Assembly (NCBI GenBank): GCA_024663395.1
Contig: JANFAH010000184.1
Coordinates: 1 to 35,129 of the forward strand
Direction: 5' to 3'
Length of the DNA stretch: 35,129 nucleotides
DNA from: Pisolithus tinctorius
Lineage: Eukaryota > Basidiomycota > Agaricomycetes > Boletales > Pisolithaceae
The notes under the pieces were generated by a model. That model ran no database searches. It was not told where the DNA came from and saw only the letters and a list, made by a program, of their open reading frames with translations. The translations under genes and the position numbers were made by a program. Positions 28,937 through 35,129 of the stretch are shown piece by piece (positions within the stretch are counted from its first letter, which is position 1; the number at the start of each line of letters is the position of its first letter).

Positions 28937-30780
28937 TGTGAGTCAAAGTGAGGAAAGGTGGTGAAAACCAACCAAAACCAACACAAAAGACAAATATGAG
29001 TGAGTGGTGGTGTGCCTCCGCAGAACCTGGAGTGCAGAAACCTAAATGTGGGGGGGAACTTCAAGTGGAGGTGCTCCTGGTGCAAGTCGTTGACGAGTTA
29101 CGCAGGAGAAGATGAATGGACAATGATTGGGAAGGGGATGCTGAACAGAGTGAAGGTGTTCAGCCGAAAGTACTTGGGGGTAATGGACTTTTGATAGAAT
29201 ATGCTCCTGGCGCAAGTCGATGACGAGTTACGCAGGAGTGAATGGATGACTAAGCAGGTGTGCTGACAGAGCACAGATGATACTTCAGATGAATGAATGA
29301 AGGTAGATAGACCCTTGATGGAGCCTCAACTACCAATGATACGAATGAAGACAGATAGACTCTCCCGAATGAGCCTCAACTGTCGACGACGAGATAGGCA
29401 CTGAACTGACTGCTGAGTGACTTCTTGATTGATTGATTGTGGGTAGCTAAGTACATGGGGGTTTATATACTGTGGGGGGAGCACAGCTTGTGACAAACAG
29501 GGCACAAACACTTGGTAAGTAATGAGTAAGGACTGAGTAATCATGATGAGTAAGCGAGAAATGAAAGTAAGGAAGCAAAGAGGATTGGTAAGTATTGGCA
29601 ATGAATGAGTCAAGGATAGTCAAACATCACAGAACGAGTCAAATGGAGTCAGAAACTGAGTGCGCACTGATATCACATTAGGGGTGGCGATGCAAGTCAG
29701 ATCTCAGCGGAGACATCTCTAGATCCAAAGATGGCATGACAGATGGATGGTGTTTCCAGATAGGGAATATTAATTCCAGAATTGAAGGGCATGAGTCAGG
29801 TGTCAAAGGGGGCTAGGGCATTGGGGGTCTGTGGGGCAATGGAGCATACGCGATCACATCTCCCACCCTTCCATCCTCTCAGCGAAGTTAACAAAACTTC
29901 ATGAATGGGGTTCTGACAGAGGAGGAGAAGGAGGGATGTCTTCTGCTGGATCTTGCAGTAAGAAGGCAAGATGCACGTCATACTCGTCATGAATGTGATC
30001 AGGGAGGCTGGAGAACAGTAGACTATGCTGCAGCTGTCACAATGTGGGAAGAATGACAGACGAGACTGGAATAAAGACAGTGCAGGGAGCAGGGAGGAAC
30101 GATCCATATGCTTCATCAGAGGGGAGACTGAAACAACCACATAAGACCTTTCTAACCGAGTGACAGACCTGAGGCGACCAAAGAACGTCCTTCTGGAAGT
30201 CATACTGACAAGGAGAACATGCTGACCAAGCTGCATGGGATGGGATGGGGCTGACAACGATGGGATGAACCAGGGGCTTCAGGACAGAAGCTGGTGGGAA
30301 TGCCTGGCAGATATACGTAGCCATTGTCTCTGGCAAACGAGACAAGCAAGATGATTGATGAAGAGGCAGCCATGATTGATGGACTTAGCGAAATGAGCAT
30401 CTGACGGATGGAGTGCTGTAGAAATGTGCAGGGTGCGAGGATCCTCTCCAAATTTGGAAGGAAGAATCGTGGGGCTGAGCACTTTAAGCGAGTAGTGCGA
30501 ACCGAGTTGATATCTTTGGAAATGGTGGAGATATGACGAAAACTGGAATGCCGTACATGGGCACTAAAAACTTTTAATGCAGCGCTTAACTCGCTTCCTC
30601 TTTTCTCTTTAGCACTGATGAACTCGTTCTTGTGCGAAGGATGACTGTTAACGTCCAACAGTCTTTCTACGCATGAGGCCTTTAGTCTTCATCTGCATGC
30701 ATGGGCATTGCGCGCAACTCGTCAGACGAGTTAGGCAGAGTCAGCTGTAACCATGTCCACAACACCTTTGGTGTGTGACA
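28937..30780 (-). mobile_element. X4, 1844-base X element inside the antisense gene of element E
   Basis: Ends TGTGAGTC and GTGTGACA as in X1 and X2. The flanks are GCAT (28933-28936) and GTGT (30781-30784). They differ, but both derive from GCGT by one CpG deamination on opposite strands, so a 4-base duplication is likely. Colinear with X3 in reverse: TATATAAA near 29471-29464, ORF remnant, hairpin motifs at 29074-29108 and 29204-29238, and a palindrome AACTCGTC-A-GACGAGTT at 30716-30732. Confidence 0.83.
29899..30373 (-). pseudogene. X-family ORF in X4, frameshifted
   Basis: Corresponds to the 159-codon ORF of X1 and X3, from ATG 30373 to the same TGA at 29901-29899. A missing base near 30272 (PEAP followed by GSSH instead of WFI) and further single-base losses (near 30118 and 29930) break the frame, so this is the only full-length X copy whose ORF is dead. 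Confidence 0.75.
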
Positions 30781-31491
30781 GTGTCGCAACCTCTTCTTCT
30801 TCTCACCCACACGAGGGGATGTCACATCCGCTTTCCTCTTCCCCTTGTCCCCAGCCGGCCCAGTACCGGCCTCACCTTCGACTGGCCACCAGCAGCGCTC
30901 CTTGAGCTTGTTGCACCGGTTACATGCCATGCGCTTCTTCTTACTATCAGTGCTGCGCAGGCAAGGCATGTTGGTCCGGGCGCAGCGAAGGCAACTGTTG
31001 GGGTGTTAGTCATCAGCACCGATGATGGTCGTCACGGTACTCACCGAGGACTCATCACCTCGACATTTGGCCTGGCCCCAGTGGAACTACCGACCAGGCA
31101 TCAGCCCACTGGCTCTCAGCCTCCTTTCTGGCCTCTTCAGCTTGCACGCAGCCTCTAGTCTCTGGCCTCTGCCTCTGCATGCACCCTTTCCTCTTCGAGC
31201 CGGGCCTGCTCCTGCCTCTCAGCCTCCAACCGGGCTTCCTCCTGCACCTTCACTTTGTGCCTCTTGCACTCAGTCAACTTGCCCCAGATGGCTTCGTCGT
31301 TGTCATTGCTGCCTACCTGCAGCTCAGCGCTTGTCACCCAGGTCAGGTCAGGCAGTATGTCTTGGTCGTATGGTGTTCTGGACCGGTGAATAGACATGTT
31401 GAAGTGAAGAACCAAACCTGGGGTGGACCAGTCTTAAGTCCACCAGCTTTCAAGGTCAGACACAAAAATTTTGATCTCAGCATTGTCCTCA

Positions 31492-31528
31492 TTGGAGCCT
31501 CGTGGGCTTGGCTCCAAGAGGGGGATAC
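31492..31528 (+). promoter_or_regulatory. polypurine tract and adjacent hairpin of element E
   Basis: TTGGAGCC (31492-31499), loop TCGTGGGCTT (31500-31509), GGCTCCAA (31510-31517), then GAGGGGGATAC to the LTR. The stem is perfectly paired over 8 bases but unrelated in sequence to the stems in A/B and F, while the loop is nearly the same. Confidence 0.72.
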
Positions 31529-32114
31529 TGTCATGACCATGTCTAGACCACCCTAGACTGGCTCTATGCCGGTCTTGACCAGTCCCATCCAACCCTTGCC
31601 CCGGTCCCGGCCTAAACCCTTTGACCCAGAAACGTGTTAGCTCGCAAGGCACTGCAAGGCAGTGCCCAGTCGAGTTGTCCCCTCAGTTAGTACCAGGCCA
31701 GTGTAACACCCAGCCCAGCCACATCCTCTGCCCCGGTTCCTGGTAATCCCTTGTCATAGTCTTTGCTTGATAAGATTCTTTGTAACATTACTTACCAATA
31801 TGTTTACCAATCATTGCTGTACCAGCGCAGACTGGTCTCTGGTGCTATGTTACACTTAGGTTACTTCCAGTATTTAAGCCGTAGGATAATCTGTTCTAGC
31901 CTCAGTCTGAAATCAACTTAGTTCCTGTCTTAACCTGGTCTCCCTGTTCATCTGTCTTCTGCTTCTCGGCCGGACTATGGCCCACGCAAGGGAATAGCAC
32001 TGCATCATCAGTCGCTAAGTCCAACAGTCCAAAACCTTCGATATCTCGTGTTACCCTCTGACCCCCGACCGGACTCCGGACCAGCCTTGGACCGGTAAAG
32101 ACCCGGACTTAACA
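31529..32114 (+). repeat. 3' LTR of element E (586 bases)
   Basis: Starts TGTCATGACCATG, ends GACTTAACA, and is followed by the right GGCTC duplication (32115-32119). Equal in length to the 5' LTR. Many differences are CG in one LTR and TG or CA in the other, and six are TG in one and CA in the other at the same place. Confidence 0.93.
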
Positions 32115-32119
32115 GGCTC

Positions 32120-33014
32120 AGGCCAGGTGGGATGAGGCTGCACAAAGGTGAGTGGCGGAGTGCTGTGAGTCAGGTGGAGCTGACTCACAGTCTTACCTTC
32201 TTAGATTATGCAGCGCGTGTATGATGTCAACACCACCCAGAGGGTCCCTGGGACCTCTGTGGTGGTTACTGCACCCAGGAGGTCCCCCTGCACTCGCTGT
32301 GTAGCGAGTCTGACAGCGGGGCAGTGCAAGCCAGGGCAGGGGAAGACCAGGGCATGTGTGCCCTGTCACAACAAGAAAAAAACATGTAGCTGGATGCAGG
32401 AGGAGGTGGTGGTTGGTCCTTCATGAAAGAGGGCAGGGACAGGGAGTTCCCAAGGGGAGAAGAAGAAAAGGCTGTGAGGGAAAGGGAAGGCGAGAGCGAC
32501 AGAGATGGAGGAAGTGGACAACAAGTGGGAGGTGGGCAGAGAAGATGACGAGCCAGTGACCCTGCTCGAGGGTCCCTCAGGTGTGGGAGTACACACATGG
32601 TGGGCAGAGTGGGAGTGGGAAAGGCAGCTGCAGGCTGAAGCACATGAAGTTGCTGTGCTGGCCTTCAAGAGGATGGCAGAGGCAGTGGAGCAGACTGCTG
32701 ACGAGTGGGGGATATATCATGCATGGGCAGAGTGGGCAGAGATGAGGAGGAGGGAAGACATGCATGAAGCCAGACTGGCTGAACTCAAGCGCACAGGAGG
32801 AGCTTGGAAAAGGCCTCAGTCAGAGGTGGTGGAGGACCAGCGAGAGGAAGTGGACAAAGGTGGGGAGGGGGATAACGAGGAAGAAGTCAAGGAGAGCAGG
32901 AAGGCGGTGAAGAACAGGAGGGTGACAGAGAGCAAGCGATGGAAGAGTAGAGTTGTTTTCTTTTCTTTTTTTTTTTTTTTTTTGTCTTTAGTTTGTATAT
33001 TTTTTTACTACTAG
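32120..33014 (+). pseudogene. antisense gene of element F, 3' part with zinc cluster
   Basis: Continues the gene begun at 20343. After 28 bases of exon 1 a GTGAGT (32148) and CTTAG (to 32204) bound a 57-base intron. Exon 2 has a variant cluster CTRC...QC...ACVPCHNKKKTC with spacing C-x2-C-x8-C-x9-C-x2-C-x6-C. In the same frame follow two TGA stops (32424 and about 32472), then a long Glu/Trp-rich and charged tail (open from 32505 to 33014). My base count does not join the two exons in frame, so an indel or another splice site must be assumed. Its end meets the end of the F pol on the other strand (33011). Confidence 0.65.
32966..32983 (+). repeat. poly-T tract
   Basis: A run of about 18 T residues near the end of the F antisense gene. 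On the opposite strand it is an A run just after the F pol stop. Slippage in it would change the last residues of the antisense protein. Confidence 0.7.
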
Positions 33015-35129
33015 AAATAGACTTGTGATTTTTTGCACTCTGAGAAGTGAAATGGATAAGCAGAAAATTCTAAAGTACTTAAGGTAGTTCGGTAAGAGGG
33101 GAGTTGGCCCGGAGGAAGGTTATGTGGGCGAGTATTATGGCGAGGTTGGTACGGGCCAGGTTTGTGTGGATAGCATTCATGGAAAGCAGAGACTATGTCG
33201 GAAGTGTGATCTAGCTCAGTTGCAAGCAACCAAGAGGTTTCTTCGTTGGTGTTCTCGTAACCAGCCCAGACTAGATACAAGAGTTGACAATGGCGGCACG
33301 GCGGTCCACCTTAGAGTCGAGTATCTCTGATACTTCGTACTCAAGGTCACCATCGACATCTACGGCAGGTGGAGGTTGTTGTCGGTTTGGGAAAGGGTTA
33401 GCCGCTGCGGCTTCCAGTTGAGACATGGAAGACCGGATGTACCAGCGCATAGAGTCAGGGAGCTTAAGGGTGACAGAATGCGTACCTGGCCTGGCCAAGA
33501 TGGTGAACGGACCTAAGTACTTTTCGGAGAGTTTTTCCAAGGACGAGTGGAGCGGAAGTACTTGGCTTTGACGTAGGCCTGTTCTCCGACCTTGAACTCA
33601 GGCGGAGGTATGCGTTTAGCATCTGCTGGACCCTGGTAGCGCTGTTGAGGGCAGACATTTCGGAGCGAGGAAGTCATGAAGGGCGAGAGCTCAATAGTCA
33701 TGAGCCCTTGGAGAGTGAAGTCTTGGTCAGGGACCACAGACAGGTTTGGATGGTATCCCTTGTTAGCGAAGAAGGGAGAAACTCCAGTTGTCGCACTTGG
33801 TGCGTTGTTGAAAGCGAACTCCACTAGAGGTAACAGCTCAGCCCAGTTGTCTTGTTGGTAGTTACAGTAGACACGAAGGTACTGCTCGAGAGTCTGGTTC
33901 GTTCGCTCGGTCTGGCCATCGCCTTCTGGGTGGTAACCCGAAGTGAAGTGAAGACACATATCAAGGGCCTTTCCTAGAGAGCAAGAAGTGTGAGACAACT
34001 CAGGACCTCTGTCGGAGGTGACATTAGCTGGTACTCTGTGCTTGGAGAAGATGGGTAGGAAGAGCTTAGCGAGTTCGGCGAGGTGATGGAGTCATGGGTG
34101 GGGATGAACACTGCTTGCTTTGAGAGGCGGTCCACTACCATGAGTATGGCGGAGTAGCCATCGAGTTGGGGAGGTGTTCATGAAGTCCATGGAGATGGAG
34201 TTCCAAGGTCTCTCTGGGACGGGAGTTGCTTCAGTAGACCATAAGGGCGTGTGCGGAGTTTTGCTCCATCCACAGGTGGTGCAGACCTGACATATTCTTT
34301 CATCGAGCAGAGGTTGGGCCACACATCCCTGCGGACAGTTCTAGGTGCAGTTTGCCCAAATGGCCTGCTAGAGGATGGTCATGCTTGAACTGAAGCACTC
34401 GGAGGCAGAGGTCATCAATGTCAGGGACAAAGATGTGACCATCAAGGTGGAGTAGACTGTCGGAGTCCAGGGACCACCGAGGCTTAGTTGGAGTTGGAAG
34501 ATGGCTGGTGGAGACAGGGTTGGATGGTAGGGCGAGATGATGTGGAGTGCAAGCACTCAACATTGAAGACCATGGCAGTGCAGAGTACAGGTGCCAAGAG
34601 GGTGGTGGTATGGAGGGATGAGTCAGTTGCTCCTGTGTAAACATAGGGTGGAGATTGTGAGGATTTACCTGCATGTAGTCCCTATCCCCCCCTTTTGGGT
34701 AGATGTCCCAACATCACATAAGTGCATCGGGTTTGGCTCCTAAGTGGCCAGGTCAGAAGCAGATGGAAAGATTAAACTGGAAAGGTACTCTGACCAGCGG
34801 GCCTGTCGACGAGTGAGAACCTTAGAGGTGGAAAAATACTCAAGGTTTTTGTGGTCCATCACCACATCGACAGGTAAGGCAGAACCTTCTAGGTAATGCT
34901 GCCAATGGCAGAAAGCCTTGAAGATAGCCAACAGCTCCTTGTCGTGGGTATCATAGTTGAGTTCTGGCATGGTCATGGTGTGGGAGTAGAAAGTGACTGG
35001 GCAGAGTTCACTGTCAGAGCAGGTGATCGACAAAATGCCAGCAATGGCATAGTTGGAGGCATCGGTTTCAACTGTAAGTGGAGCATCAGGGACCCAGTGA
35101 GTGAGGACAGGAGTGGAGCTGAAGGCATC
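33011..35129 (-). pseudogene. element F pol (RNase H, integrase, chromodomain), runs off the right edge
   Basis: Read from 35129 downward: RNase H (YAIAGILSITCSDSELCPVTFYS, LNYDTHDKELLAIFKAF, VVMDHKNLEYF), a linker with HDHPLAGHLG, the integrase zinc region near 34300, SMDFM with the first Asp near 34190, [22 protein letters not shown] with the Glu near 33900, a GPFTILARPGTHSVTLKLP block near 33500, and a chromodomain (EILDSKVDR, VWAGYENTNEETSWLLATELD) near 33350-33150. At least five frame changes break it. Relative to B the frame runs on after GPYQ to a stop at 33011, overlapping the end of the antisense gene. The family is distinct from A/B and E. The RT, protease, gag and 5' LTR lie outside the window. 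Confidence 0.88.

Larger units (their letters stand above)
28513..31397 (-). pseudogene. antisense Zn2Cys6 gene of element E, split by X4
   Basis: Exon 1 is 31397-31045, intron 31044-30995 (50 bases, GTGAGT, CTAAC, CAACAG), exon 2 30994-30781 and 28936-28513 around X4. Phase 2 splicing joins the frames one codon before the first cysteine, exactly as in element B. The cluster CLRCARTNMPC...ACNRCNKLKERC keeps C-x2-C-x6-C-x12-C-x2-C-x6-C although the surrounding sequence is very different from B. A shorter charged coiled coil (EEARLEAERQEQARLEEER) precedes it, and a MERLIKAVEHVADNMASL helix and acidic tail follow. An in-frame TAG near 31155 and the X4 insertion inactivate it. The start lies 131 bases from the 3' LTR. 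Confidence 0.82.
20701..32114 (+). mobile_element. element E, Ty3/gypsy chromovirus with two LTRs, GGCTC duplication and two X insertions
   Basis: Two 586-base LTRs (20701-21286 and 31529-32114) flank leader, gag, pol, a convergent antisense gene and a polypurine tract. GGCTC is duplicated at 20696-20700 and 32115-32119. Removing X3, X4 and their duplications leaves about 7.7 kb. Gag, pol and the antisense gene all carry lesions, so it is dead. Its insertion splits the antisense gene of element F. Confidence 0.93.

Noticed and set aside
30775..31158. Plus-strand open frame of 127 codons opposite the zinc-cluster exon of element E
   Set aside because: It is the shadow of the antisense gene exon and intron on the minus strand, has no ATG in a good context, and crosses the end of X4.
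1..35129. Possible host genes hidden among the transposons
   Set aside because: Every long open frame could be assigned to gypsy gag/pol, the antisense gene, the X ORF or a shadow of these; only 1-242 remains unassigned and it has no credible gene.

Overview
The window reads as a piece of transposon-packed fungal DNA, most likely from a basidiomycete (probably Agaricomycetes). The grounds are Ty3/gypsy chromoviruses with C-terminal chromodomains, 48-57 base GTGAGT...CTAAC...AG introns, a fungal Zn(II)2Cys6 motif, and old copies that have decayed almost only by CG to TG or CA changes. I see no host housekeeping gene, rRNA, CRISPR array or convincing functional tRNA. The species is not identifiable by eye.

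Layout, outermost to innermost. Element A is a badly decayed chromovirus on the + strand. Its pol is split into four pieces (243-659, 2237-3608, 6728-7493, 16332-17116), followed by an antisense gene (18338-17300), a polypurine tract and a 3' LTR (18477-18997). It is interrupted by a foldback Tc1/mariner-like element T (660-2236, TA duplication) and by two copies of a long LTR-like unit that I call X (X1 3609-6727, X2 7494-16331). X1 holds a solo LTR of another family (C1), which itself holds a small TG...CA element (D). X2 holds a second solo LTR (C2) and element B (8482-14654). B is a young, CpG-rich chromovirus on the - strand with an intact 1271-codon pol, an intact antisense gene and a 3' LTR, but its 5' LTR and the front of gag are deleted. 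A fragment of X (18998-19453) separates A from element F, a - strand chromovirus whose 3' LTR is 19454-20155 and whose pol runs off the right edge (33011-35129). Element E (20701-32114) is inserted in the antisense gene of F. It has two 586-base LTRs and a GGCTC duplication, and itself carries X3 (24364-26226) and X4 (28937-30780).

How the parts work together. Elements A/B, E and F share one ambisense plan: LTR, gag, -1 frameshift, pol (protease, RT, RNase H, integrase, chromodomain), then a convergent antisense gene starting 130-190 bases from the 3' LTR. In B this gene has one 48-base intron and encodes 344 residues: a charged coiled coil, an exact C-x2-C-x6-C-x12-C-x2-C-x6-C cluster, basic patches and an acidic tail, much like a fungal transcription factor. 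The LTR promoter of the same family carries a perfect inverted repeat containing CGG-N5-CCG just upstream of its TATA box, so self-regulation is a plausible reading. A hairpin with a near-constant 10-base loop but different, still paired stems abuts the polypurine tract in all families. In E the primer-binding site is complementary to the predicted 5' end of its own RNA, which suggests Tf1-type self-priming.

X is the second unexplained system: 1.84-1.86 kb, TG...CA ends, 4-base target duplications, an LTR-like TATA/start region, and a conserved 159-residue ORF of unknown function lying upstream of that TATA box. In the B locus this ORF is fused in frame to the C-terminal half of gag.
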